From Anaerocolumna chitinilytica (GTDB lineage Bacteria > Bacillota > Clostridia > Lachnospirales > Lachnospiraceae): DNA of 64,000 bases. Location of the stretch: positions 1,244,001-1,308,000 of the forward strand of contig NZ_AP023368.1 in NCBI RefSeq assembly GCF_014218355.1, read 5' to 3'. Below are positions 15,195 to 22,904 of this stretch, piece by piece. The position numbers and the translations under genes are program-made. The first letter of the stretch is position 1, and each line of letters opens with the position of its first letter. The notes under the pieces were generated by a model, which searched no databases, was not told the DNA's origin, and saw nothing but the letters and a program-made list of their open reading frames with translations.

Positions 15195-17924
15195 ATGATA
15201 GAAATGACGGCAATCATTCCTTACAGTTTGAAAACGGAATACCTGACAAATCCTCTGGGCATCGATGTACCAAATCCACGGTTTAGCTGGCTATTAAAAT
15301 CGGAGACAAGAGGGATGAGGCAGTACGCCTACAGGGTAATTGTTGCCACCAGTAAGGAAATGCTTGAAGAAGGTCTTGGGGACATGTGGGACAGTGGTAT
15401 GGTGGTCTCCGATGAAAATATACATATAGAATATACAGGAAAGAAACTCCTAAGCAGCACAAGATACTGGTGGCAGGTGCGTTGTTATTCCCATGCAGAG
15501 GAGACGGGGAATAACAGCGAGACGGCTGTATTTGAAACTGCTCTATTAGAATCTTCAGACTTTATCTGTGGCTGGACAGGTACGGAGGAAGAATTAAGCT
15601 CACCCATCTTTCGAAGAGAATTCAGTCTGGAGAAAAAGGCAGCACAGGCACGAGCTTATATATGTGGATTAGGTTATTACGAAATGTACATAAATGGGCA
15701 TAAGGCAGGAGATCATGTACTTGACCCCAATTGGACGGATTTTGATAACCGTACCCTGCATGATTTGATCTACCCTTACAAGGATAACACCAGAAAACGT
15801 GCTCTCTATGCTGTTTATGATATTACTTCCCTCTTAAATAGCGGGTATAACGCAGCAGGTATTATGCTTGGAAATGGCTGGTATAACCAAAGGGAGAGAA
15901 ATGTCGAAGGTAAGATGGCTTATGGGAAGCCAAAATTCTGGCTGCAGATTCATATACAGTTCGAGGATGGAAGCGAAAAAGTCATCGGAAGCGGCAGAGA
16001 GTGGAAGTATTCCAGGGGACCAATTGTTTTCAATAACATTTATTATGGTGAAATATATGATGCACGAATGGAGCAGACAGGCTGGAATAACCCGGAGTAT
16101 GAGGATGCAAGCTGGAAGAGGGCAAAGGAAGTTCCAGGGGTGTCTGGATGCCTAAGGGCTCAGATGTCACCGGCGGATAAGGTTATCTCAGCGATTGAGC
16201 CTTGCAGTATAGCCCTTAGTAAGGCCGGCAGTATGATATATGACCTTGGGCAGAATATCTCCGGATGGGCGAGAATAAGGGTCAGCGGAAGTTCCGGTAA
16301 AAAAGTAGAGCTGCGTTTTGCAGAAGAGCTTGATGAGAATGGTCATCTGGATTATATTAGTTCCGGCTCTATAGAGCAGCTGCAAAAAGACGTCTATATT
16401 CTTTCCGGTAGAGGAATAGAAACCTATGAACCTCATTTTACCTGGCATGGCTTCCGGTATATTGAGGTAAGGATAGAGGACGGGGTCAGTATGGAAAGCA
16501 TCCTGGGAATTGTGGTCCATGCGGATGTTAAAAGCGCTGGTTCTTTTTCCTGCTCGAACAGTCTGTTTAATCAGATATATGAAGCATACAAATGGAGTCA
16601 ACTATCGAATTTGCATGGAGGGGTACCCAGTGACTGCCCTCATCGTGAACGGCTCGGATACACCGGAGATGCTCAGATAACTGCCGAATCAGCCATGCTT
16701 AGTTTTGATATGACAGCCTTTTATACAAAATGGGTTGAGGATATTGACTATGCCAGAGATTTGAAGTCCGGATATATCCCGCACACAGTACCTTTTTATG
16801 GGGGAGGCGGTGGTCCTGGAGGCTGGGGGTGTGCCGCGGTCTTACTGCCCTGGTATATGTACATGTATTATGGGGATAAAAGAATCCTGGAACAGCATTA
16901 TGAAATGATGCTTGCCTGGATGGAATACCTCCAAAGACACAGGGATGAGGACTACATAATCACCAGTGAGGAGCCTGGCTCCTGGTGCCTTGGAGAATGG
17001 GTGGTGCCTCATCAGTTTGATAAAGTTCAAGGGAAAAAAGAGGGGTTCAATATTGATATACCACCGGAACTGGTAAATACCTACTACTATCTGCAATCTG
17101 CAACCATAATGAGTACAGTTGCCAAGCTTCTTGGAGATAAGGAAAAGGAGTGTGATTTTATAGCTCTTAGTTTTGATTTAAAGAAGGGAATGCATAAAAG
17201 ATTCTACAATGAGAAAACCGGCTCCTACGGAGCAGGTGTTCAAGGATGCGATGTATTCCCATTGGCAGCAGGCTGTGTACCGAAAGAAAAGAAACCTAAG
17301 GTGATTGAAAATCTGCTACAGAATATCCTGGAAAGGAATGACGGACATTTTGATACCGGCATATTTGGAACCCCGCTGCTGCTTAAGACTCTTTCTGACC
17401 ATGGATTTCAGGAGATAGCTTATAGAATAATGAACCAAAGAAGTTATCCGGGGTATGGATATATGCTGTCTCAAGGAGCAACCACTCTATGGGAGTGTTG
17501 GGAGAAAGACCAGGGTTCTCATAATCATCCGATGTTTGGAAGTGTGGCTGCCTGGTTCTTTCAGTATGTTGCCGGTCTGAGGATAGATGAGAACAAGCCG
17601 GGATTTAAGAAGCTTATAGTTCGGCCATGTTTGTTTTCTGATATTGACTATGCGGAAGTTACCTATGAATCTATAAGGGGGAATATAGGGATTCGGTGGG
17701 AAAGAACGGACGCTAAGAAGGCAATCCATCTGGAAATTCCCTGTAACTGCAGTGCGGATGTGTATCTGCCTGTAAAGGAATTAGAACGGATAACAGAAAG
17801 TGGAATACCTATCTTCCAGAAGGAGAAATTATGGAAGGAACTACAAGGGATAGCAGGTTACTCTTTGGAAGAAGATGGAGTAAAACTAACGGTACAGTCC
17901 GGTGTATACTTTTTTGAATTGTAG
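15195..17924 (+). CDS. GH78 alpha-L-rhamnosidase
   Basis: I start at ATG 15195 behind GGGAAG; an alternative TTG at 15174 adds seven residues. The 909-aa protein shows the Bac_rhamnosid order: an N-terminal beta-domain (LKTEYLTNPLGIDVPNPRFS), two further beta-domains with GYYEMYINGHKAGDHVLDPN and GNGWYNQRE, the (alpha/alpha)6 catalytic domain and a C-terminal beta-sandwich. The catalytic cluster SDCPHRERLGYTGDAQ gives Asp480, Glu485 and Asp492, the same spacing as the acidic residues of Bacillus RhaB, and Glu767 in TLWECW matches the second essential Glu. No signal peptide, so it acts on imported rhamnosides. It shares the locus with the mannosidase, implying a heteroglycan substrate. Confidence 0.95.
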   Translation: MIEMTAIIPYSLKTEYLTNPLGIDVPNPRFSWLLKSETRGMRQYAYRVIVATSKEMLEEGLGDMWDSGMVVSDENIHIEYTGKKLLSSTRYWWQVRCYSHAEETGNNSETAVFETALLESSDFICGWTGTEEELSSPIFRREFSLEKKAAQARAYICGLGYYEMYINGHKAGDHVLDPNWTDFDNRTLHDLIYPYKDNTRKRALYAVYDITSLLNSGYNAAGIMLGNGWYNQRERNVEGKMAYGKPKFWLQIHIQFEDGSEKVIGSGREWKYSRGPIVFNNIYYGEIYDARMEQTGWNNPEYEDASWKRAKEVPGVSGCLRAQMSPADKVISAIEPCSIALSKAGSMIYDLGQNISGWARIRVSGSSGKKVELRFAEELDENGHLDYISSGSIEQLQKDVYILSGRGIETYEPHFTWHGFRYIEVRIEDGVSMESILGIVVHADVKSAGSFSCSNSLFNQIYEAYKWSQLSNLHGGVPSDCPHRERLGYTGDAQITAESAMLSFDMTAFYTKWVEDIDYARDLKSGYIPHTVPFYGGGGGPGGWGCAAVLLPWYMYMYYGDKRILEQHYEMMLAWMEYLQRHRDEDYIITSEEPGSWCLGEWVVPHQFDKVQGKKEGFNIDIPPELVNTYYYLQSATIMSTVAKLLGDKEKECDFIALSFDLKKGMHKRFYNEKTGSYGAGVQGCDVFPLAAGCVPKEKKPKVIENLLQNILERNDGHFDTGIFGTPLLLKTLSDHGFQEIAYRIMNQRSYPGYGYMLSQGATTLWECWEKDQGSHNHPMFGSVAAWFFQYVAGLRIDENKPGFKKLIVRPCLFSDIDYAEVTYESIRGNIGIRWERTDAKKAIHLEIPCNCSADVYLPVKELERITESGIPIFQKEKLWKELQGIAGYSLEEDGVKLTVQSGVYFFEL

Positions 17925-17970
17925 TGTAATGGGATGATGGACGGATATTAAGTGAAAAATAATACAAAAT

Positions 17971-18171
17971 TTGACATAATCTATATCTGTGTTATAATAG
18001 GAAATATATGCTAACTAATCAGCATAAATAATGAGTCAAGAGAGATAGAACAATTTTCACTTTTGATTTAAGCATGCGTTAAAGCGTATCACATGGAGGA
18101 TAGTGTGAAAATGATAGAACAATTTTCACTTTTATTTAGTACGCTAAAGCGCATCACACATGGAGGATTAT
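17971..18171 (+). promoter_or_regulatory. Promoter and duplicated leader of the alpha/beta hydrolase gene
   Basis: TTGACA (17971-17976) and TATAAT (17993-17998) with a 16-bp spacer make a strong promoter. The roughly 165-nt leader has a small hairpin (TATGCT 18007-18012 with AGCATA 18021-18026) and two copies of a 60-nt unit. Copy A is at about 18044-18102 and copy B at 18113-18171. Both begin GATAGAACAATTTTCAC and end in a short GC-containing motif and ATGGAGGA. In copy B, GTGAAAAT (18105-18112) pairs with ATTTTCAC (18122-18129) ahead of TTTTATTT, a weak terminator-like hairpin. Confidence 0.7.
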
Positions 18172-18191
18172 ATGAGAAAAAATTTTGTTAA
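18105..18191 (+). CDS. Possible upstream ORF (28 aa) overlapping the hydrolase start
   Basis: GTG 18105 sits five bases after GGAGG (18095-18099) and opens a 28-codon frame, V-K-M then IEQFSLLFSTLKRITHGG and a short tail. It reads through copy B of the leader and stops at TAA 18189-18191, twenty bases inside the hydrolase gene in another frame. The overlap could couple or limit translation of the hydrolase. A comparable frame (32902-33003) precedes the Crp-type gene. It may equally be chance in a repeated DNA element. Confidence 0.35.
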   Translation: MKMIEQFSLLFSTLKRITHGGLYEKKFC

Positions 18192-19125
18192 AAAAGTCAT
18201 TACAACATTACTTGCAACAACACTATTTCTAACATCTGTCGCTTCTGCAGCAGCAAAGGTCACCGTAGACAAAGGTTTAATTGATATCGGAGATAAGCGG
18301 CTCTATGCTCAAATAATGGGTAATAGCAGTAAAGTTTCAGTTGTTTTTGACTCGGGTTATGGAGATGGAATTTATACTTATTCCGAGGATCCAACTTATG
18401 AGACTTGGGGGGACATTCAATCCCAAGTATCAAAATATGCCAAAACAATAACTTATGACCGAGCAGGCTTGGGGAAAAGCGATAGTGGTGTTAACAGGGC
18501 GCCATTAAGCAATGAAATGATTCATTCCTTTCTGAATGGTAATGATATACCCTATGATGCATCAGTTTTTGAAACAGGCTCCGGAAAAACTGCCCTTGAC
18601 AGAGCAAGAGATTTATATGCATTGTTAAAAGCTGCAGATGTAGATGGGCCGTATTTACTGGTGATTCATTCTATTTCAATGTTAGAAGCAGTAGAGTTTG
18701 TTAAAGAATATCCAGGGAAAGTGGCTGGAATAGTCAGTGTGGATGGTACCTCAGCAGATACTTTTCAGAAAAATATTGAGTTCTTTCGAACTTATGCTCC
18801 TTCTGTAGAAGAATTATTTTTAAATCAGTTTCAAGAGTATGACGGTACTTTAAGTGAAGTTATCCAAAGTTCCTTGCAGGTACAGAATGCAGGTGATGTA
18901 TTAAGAAATATTCCATTTACAATCCTTCATCCCTCAGATAGCGGAGATGGTCCTGAATATCAGAAAATGACAGATGATATTATGAAAGAATGGACAACAT
19001 GGTCAGATTATTCCAAGCTGATTTTTGTCAAAAACACAGGGCATTATATTATGAAGGACCAACCGAAAGAGGTAATCAAAGCTATAAAAGATATGCTGAA
19101 AGTTATAAATAAAAATTGTATGTAA
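18172..19125 (+). CDS. Secreted alpha/beta hydrolase with unusual nucleophile elbow
   Basis: ATG 18172 follows GGAGG by six bases; the ATG at 18160 overlaps the ribosome binding site and is rejected. The 317-aa product has a signal peptide (MRKNFVKKVITTLLATTLFL, then TSVASAAA). The fold is visible from DSGYGDG (oxyanion region) through YDRAGLGKSD, the elbow LLVIHSISM, LHPSDSG and NTGHYIM (catalytic His). Ser167 lies in I-H-S-I-S rather than G-x-S-x-G, a departure that could alter activity, although Ser, acidic and His positions all remain. Probably an exported esterase, lipase or peptidase-like hydrolase; substrate unknown. The repeated leader suggests post-initiation control. Confidence 0.8.
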   Translation: MRKNFVKKVITTLLATTLFLTSVASAAAKVTVDKGLIDIGDKRLYAQIMGNSSKVSVVFDSGYGDGIYTYSEDPTYETWGDIQSQVSKYAKTITYDRAGLGKSDSGVNRAPLSNEMIHSFLNGNDIPYDASVFETGSGKTALDRARDLYALLKAADVDGPYLLVIHSISMLEAVEFVKEYPGKVAGIVSVDGTSADTFQKNIEFFRTYAPSVEELFLNQFQEYDGTLSEVIQSSLQVQNAGDVLRNIPFTILHPSDSGDGPEYQKMTDDIMKEWTTWSDYSKLIFVKNTGHYIMKDQPKEVIKAIKDMLKVINKNCM

Positions 19126-19178
19126 ATACGAAGAATTAGGTAATTATTAGGCTTCGTAAAAATGTTATAAACTAAATA

Positions 19179-19334
19179 TTGACATTTAAGGAAGGAGTAG
19201 TTACAATAATTAAAAATAATAATATATGTTAATCCGGTTGGGCAGGTAACTGCTTCAAGATGATAAGCTTATGGGTGGAGAGCTTCTATTAGAAGTTCTC
19301 TGCTTTTTTATTGTGAGTAGAAAGGATGATGATA
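19179..19334 (+). promoter_or_regulatory. Promoter and riboswitch-like leader of the cation exchanger gene
   Basis: TTGACA (19179-19184), a 17-bp spacer and TACAAT (19202-19207) give a strong promoter with a start near 19214. The 120-nt leader contains a GNRA-capped stem (GCAG-GTAA-CTGC, 19242-19253), a self-complementary ATAAGCTTAT segment and a GGGTGGA stretch. A terminator hairpin follows at 19278-19307 just before the ORF. ATAAGCT and AGCTTcTAT could pair as an alternative that breaks the terminator. Terminator-controlled sensing of an ion is likely; the Na+-I (DUF1646) class is one candidate, which I cannot confirm by eye. Confidence 0.6.
19278..19307 (+). terminator. Leader terminator hairpin
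   Basis: GAGAGCTTCT (19278-19287) pairs with AGAAGTTCTC (19291-19300) with one G-U pair and a 3-nt loop, followed by TGCTTTTTTATT. It lies 27 bases before the exchanger start and downstream of that gene's own promoter, so it is best read as an attenuator. Confidence 0.75.
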
Positions 19335-20318
19335 ATGCAGTATTTTTTATTAGTTCTGGGGTTGGTTATGATAGTTAAAAGTGCGGATGTTTTAATAGAT
19401 TCTACTTCAAAAATAGCAAGAAGATATGGTGTTTCTTCCTTTATTATTGGTATAACGGTAGTAGCTTTTGGTACAAGTGCGCCAGAACTTGCCGTTGGAA
19501 TAATGTCAGGAATATCCCATTCTAACCAACTTACACTTGGTAATATTATAGGAAGTTCTTTATCAAATATTGCTTTAATTGTTGGTATATCCGCAATAAT
19601 AATGCCATTACAGGTAAGGGACTCTGTTGTAAAACGGGAGCTTCCGATTTTGATTGGGATACAGATACTACTGACGGTTATGCTTTTTGACGATAGACTA
19701 CTTTCCAGAATCAATGGAATTATATTATTAATTGGTTTTATAGGTTTTATGTTATACATTATGAAGAATTCCAAAGATTCCATAGAGATAGAAATTGATG
19801 CAGAAGGAGATATTGATACGGATGCAGATGGAAATCATGTGCCGCTAGATGCTTTTAAAAAAGTAGAAAAACTCGGGAAGTTGTGGATCTATTCTATTCT
19901 TTCCCTTGCTGGGTTATTTATTGGAGGAAGACTAACAGAAAGCAGCAGTTCAAATATTGCATCAAATCTAGGTCTTAGCGAAACACTCATCGGACTTACT
20001 GTAGTTGCAATTGCTACGACATTGCCGGAGCTGATAACCAGTATAATTGCTGCTAAGAAAAAAGAGCCGGATATCATCCTTGGCAACTGTATTGGCAGTA
20101 ATATTTTTAACATACTTTTAGTTCTTGGATGCTCTTCACTTATATCACCGATTAGAGTGGATTTTAGTCTATGGGTTGATGTTGCTATTATGATAACATT
20201 AACAGTTTTTATATTTGTTATATCATGGTTCAGGAAAAGTATAAAAAGAAAAACCGGTGTTTTTCTCTTGCTAGCGTATATATTTTATCTTGTTTTTAAA
20301 GTTATTACGGTTCTTTGA
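19335..20318 (+). CDS. CaCA-family sodium/calcium exchanger, YrbG-like
   Basis: ATG 19335 is chosen because AAGG lies nine bases upstream; ATGs at 19326 and 19329 abut it. The 327-aa protein has ten membrane segments in two inverted halves. Each half carries the alpha-repeat: VVAFGTSAPELAVGI with GNIIGSSLSNIALI, and VVAIATTLPELITSI with GNCIGSNIFNILLV. An acidic cytoplasmic loop (IEIEIDAEGDIDTDADGNH) joins them and could bind cations. It exchanges Ca2+ or a related ion against Na+ or K+. The gene has its own promoter and structured leader, pointing to control by an ion. Confidence 0.93.
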   Translation: MQYFLLVLGLVMIVKSADVLIDSTSKIARRYGVSSFIIGITVVAFGTSAPELAVGIMSGISHSNQLTLGNIIGSSLSNIALIVGISAIIMPLQVRDSVVKRELPILIGIQILLTVMLFDDRLLSRINGIILLIGFIGFMLYIMKNSKDSIEIEIDAEGDIDTDADGNHVPLDAFKKVEKLGKLWIYSILSLAGLFIGGRLTESSSSNIASNLGLSETLIGLTVVAIATTLPELITSIIAAKKKEPDIILGNCIGSNIFNILLVLGCSSLISPIRVDFSLWVDVAIMITLTVFIFVISWFRKSIKRKTGVFLLLAYIFYLVFKVITVL

Positions 20319-20373
20319 TTAGAGAAAATCACCTAATTGAAAGGTTACCAGTCTGATAATGAATAATGGAAAA

Positions 20374-20389
20374 GGGGCTGTTGCAAAAT
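20374..20389 (+). repeat. Left copy of IS-like terminus
   Basis: GGGGCTGTTGCAAAAT here is exactly inverted at 36348-36363. Sequences of the form GGGGCTGTTGCAAA are typical ends of several Firmicutes insertion sequences, such as the IS1182 group. No transposase gene adjoins it. Confidence 0.6.
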
Positions 20390-20533
20390 AGCCATAATAA
20401 ACTCTAAAACAGGACTGGGTGTATAATAATGTTAAATTCCACTATTAATTGTAATAATTGTATTTGATTGGTAAATACTATAGTTGCATACCTAATGTAT
20501 TTAATTAGGATACAGAAAGGAATAGATTCAATA

Positions 20534-21784
20534 ATGCCAAATAATAATACACCGCATGAAAAAGATCTTGATGAAACCCTTGCCCTGTCACATGACGGGT
20601 ATCTGTATATAAAGAATAGGATGGATAAACATAAATCCGATTTGTTTCAGACGCACTTATTTGGACAGGAAGCAATATGTATAACCGGAAAAGAAGCAGC
20701 GGAGTTATTCTACGATACGGAAAAGTTTGCACGCAGTGGTGCGGCACCTAAAAGGGTACAAAAAACCCTGACCGGAGAAAATGCAATTCAGGGCATGGAT
20801 GGTGAAGCACATATTCATCGAAAATCCCTTTTCATGGCACTTACAACTGATCCGAATCCAAGGACCCTTGCTGATTTAGTCACGAAGGAATGGGAAGCGG
20901 CTATACCCAGATGGGAAACAGCTGAAAAGATTAACCTCTTTGATGAAGGAAAGCTTGTCTTGTGTAAAGTTGCCTGCCAGTGGGCTGGTGTTCCGCTATT
21001 GGAAGCTGAAACGAAGGAATATGCAGATGATTTTGCAGAAATGATTGACGCTTTCGGAGCTGTTGGACTGAGACATTGGAAAGGGAAGACAGCAAGGACG
21101 AAAACGGAAAAGTGGATAGAAAATATTATTGATAATTTACGGGCAGGCAGATTAAAAGCACCTGAAGACTCGGCTCTGTTTATGGTAGCAAATCATAAAG
21201 AGCTTAACGGTAATCTGCTGGAGACGAACATGGCGGCAAAAGAACTGATGAATCTAATTCGTCCAATAGTTGCCATTTCAACTTATATCACATTTATGGC
21301 GCTGGCGCTGTATGAACATTCGGATTATAAAGATGTGTTGCTTAACGATTCCGATGCCGCCCACCTGTTTGTGCAGGAAGTTCGGCGTTTTTATCCCTTT
21401 ACCCCCTTTGTCGGGGCAAAAGTGAAAAAAGAGTTTACCTGGAATGGCTGCGAGTTTAAAACTGGAACGCTTGTTATTCTTGATGTATACGGGATAAATC
21501 ACGATTCACGCATATGGGAAAAGCCTTTTGAATTTCAGCCGGAACGTTTTAGAAATTGGCAATACAATCCCTTTGAATTTATTCCCCATGGCGGAGGTGA
21601 TCCTGCCAATGGACACCGTTGCCCCGGAGAGAGCATAACAGTTGAAATTATGAAAGCAACCCTTCAATTTCTTGTTAATAGAATCCAATACAAAGTACCG
21701 GATCAGGATTTAAGCTACGATATGACAAGAATACCGACCTATCCGAAAAGCGGATTCGTGTTAACTAATGTGATATCCAAATGA
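20534..21784 (+). CDS. Cytochrome P450, CYP152 fatty-acid peroxygenase type
   Basis: ATG 20534 behind AAAGGAAT gives 416 residues, the usual CYP152 length; the longer frame from 20468 is not needed. The heme-ligand loop FIPHGGGDPANGHRCPGE places the axial Cys at 363. EVRRFYP supplies the ExxR motif. LIRPIVAIS (Arg243-Pro244) matches the Arg-Pro pair that in P450 BS-beta binds the fatty-acid carboxylate and replaces the usual acid-alcohol pair. Such enzymes use hydrogen peroxide directly to hydroxylate or decarboxylate fatty acids, needing no reductase, and none is nearby. In an anaerobe a role in peroxide removal or lipid modification is plausible. It lies just inside the left IS-like end. 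Confidence 0.92.
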   Translation: MPNNNTPHEKDLDETLALSHDGYLYIKNRMDKHKSDLFQTHLFGQEAICITGKEAAELFYDTEKFARSGAAPKRVQKTLTGENAIQGMDGEAHIHRKSLFMALTTDPNPRTLADLVTKEWEAAIPRWETAEKINLFDEGKLVLCKVACQWAGVPLLEAETKEYADDFAEMIDAFGAVGLRHWKGKTARTKTEKWIENIIDNLRAGRLKAPEDSALFMVANHKELNGNLLETNMAAKELMNLIRPIVAISTYITFMALALYEHSDYKDVLLNDSDAAHLFVQEVRRFYPFTPFVGAKVKKEFTWNGCEFKTGTLVILDVYGINHDSRIWEKPFEFQPERFRNWQYNPFEFIPHGGGDPANGHRCPGESITVEIMKATLQFLVNRIQYKVPDQDLSYDMTRIPTYPKSGFVLTNVISK

Positions 21785-21806
21785 AAATATAACTTTATGG
21801 TTTATG

Positions 21807-21845
21807 AAAGACATGATGCTTATTGGAGATTATGTCTTTTTGTAT
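21807..21845 (+). terminator. Intrinsic terminator after the P450 gene
   Basis: AAAGACAT (21807-21814) pairs with ATGTCTTT (21832-21839) and is followed by TTGTATTTT. Confidence 0.65.
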
Positions 21846-22087
21846 TTTAATGATAAGAAATAATTCCTGAGTTTAATATAAAGAAAAAACTTGATGGAAT
21901 AGTAATAGTGGTTGAAGGTTTACTATTGGATTATCCATAATATTTCAAACCTAGACATAAAATAGTAGTTGATGCTATAATATCGATAGGAAATATTTTC
22001 TATATAAATATGCAGGATATGGAAAATAAACATCCCATTCTATTTATTAAAACCTATGGGGGAATACCTCGATAGTTGGAGGCAAAA

Positions 22088-22780
22088 ATGAAAACGCAAA
22101 GCATTAGAATTAACAACATCCCTGCCATTATTTGGGGTGAAAAATCAGACAAGGTATATATTAATGTTCATGGAAAAATGTCTTGCAAAGAACATGCAGA
22201 GTTTTTTGCTAAAATAGCGGAAGAAAAAGGCTATCAAACACTTAGTTTTGATTTGCCGGAACATGGTGAAAGAAAAGAGAGTGATTATCGTTGTGACATC
22301 TGGAATGGCATACACGACCTTACTGAGATTGGTAACTATGCATTTTTAATGTGGAGTGATATTTCGTTGTTTGCTTGCAGCCTTGGGGCATACTTCAGTT
22401 TAAATACTTATGCAGACAGGAAATTTAAGAACTGTCTTTTTCAATCGCCTGTGTTAGACATGGAATACCTTGTTCAGCAAATGTTTTGTTGGTTTAATGT
22501 AACAGAGGAAAAGTTATATACGGAAAAAGAAATTCAGACGCCTGTGGATTTATTGCGTTGGGACTATTATCAATACATAAAAAAACATCCGATTAAAAAA
22601 TGGAACATCCCAACTTCAATACTCTATGGAGGAAAAGACAATTTGCAATCAGTAGAAGTTATTCAAAAATTTGTGAAAGCACATGACTGCAAACTGACAA
22701 TTTCTCAAAACAGTGAACATCCATTTATGGAAAAAGGGGATATAGAAACAGTTCGTATTTGGCTTGAAGAAAACATATAA
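22088..22780 (+). CDS. Alpha/beta hydrolase (230 aa)
   Basis: ATG 22088 follows TTGGAGG; the frame is open from a TTG at 22076 that overlaps this site. The product shows YINVHGKMSCKEHAEFFAKI (oxyanion strand), FDLPEHGER, the elbow FACSLGAYF with Ser98, LYGGKDNLQS (acid) and SEHPFME (His). There is no signal peptide, so the enzyme is cytoplasmic. The elbow C-S-L-G-A lacks the first Gly of the consensus but keeps the second. The fold resembles BAAT or dienelactone-type hydrolases, including many small carboxylesterases. Substrate unknown. It precedes the kinase-like gene by 125 nt, with a leader peptide region between them. Confidence 0.8.
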   Translation: MKTQSIRINNIPAIIWGEKSDKVYINVHGKMSCKEHAEFFAKIAEEKGYQTLSFDLPEHGERKESDYRCDIWNGIHDLTEIGNYAFLMWSDISLFACSLGAYFSLNTYADRKFKNCLFQSPVLDMEYLVQQMFCWFNVTEEKLYTEKEIQTPVDLLRWDYYQYIKKHPIKKWNIPTSILYGGKDNLQSVEVIQKFVKAHDCKLTISQNSEHPFMEKGDIETVRIWLEENI

Positions 22781-22835
22781 GAATAATATGGAGTTGATTA
22801 TTTCTAATTGCTGGATTTCGAAAGGAGTCGATTAT

Positions 22836-22880
22836 ATGAATATGTTATACAACAAAATGTGGAGGGTGACAGTATTGTAG
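22836..22880 (+). CDS. Putative leader peptide of the kinase-like gene (14 aa)
   Basis: ATG 22836 has AAAGGAG (22821-22827) eight bases upstream and encodes MNMLYNKMWRVTVL before TAG 22878-22880. It ends immediately before CCCTCC, the second arm of a hairpin whose first arm (GGAGGG, 22861-22866) lies inside this frame. The layout resembles translational attenuators in front of drug-resistance genes. Confidence 0.5.
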   Translation: MNMLYNKMWRVTVL

Positions 22881-22899
22881 CCCTCCTAAAACTTGGAGG
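22861..22899 (+). promoter_or_regulatory. Alternative hairpins over the kinase ribosome binding site
   Basis: GGAGGG (22861-22866) can pair with CCCTCC (22881-22886), leaving GGAGG (22895-22899) free for translation. If a ribosome stalls in the leader peptide, CCTCC can instead pair with GGAGG and hide it. Confidence 0.45.
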
Positions 22900-22904
22900 A
22901 AATA

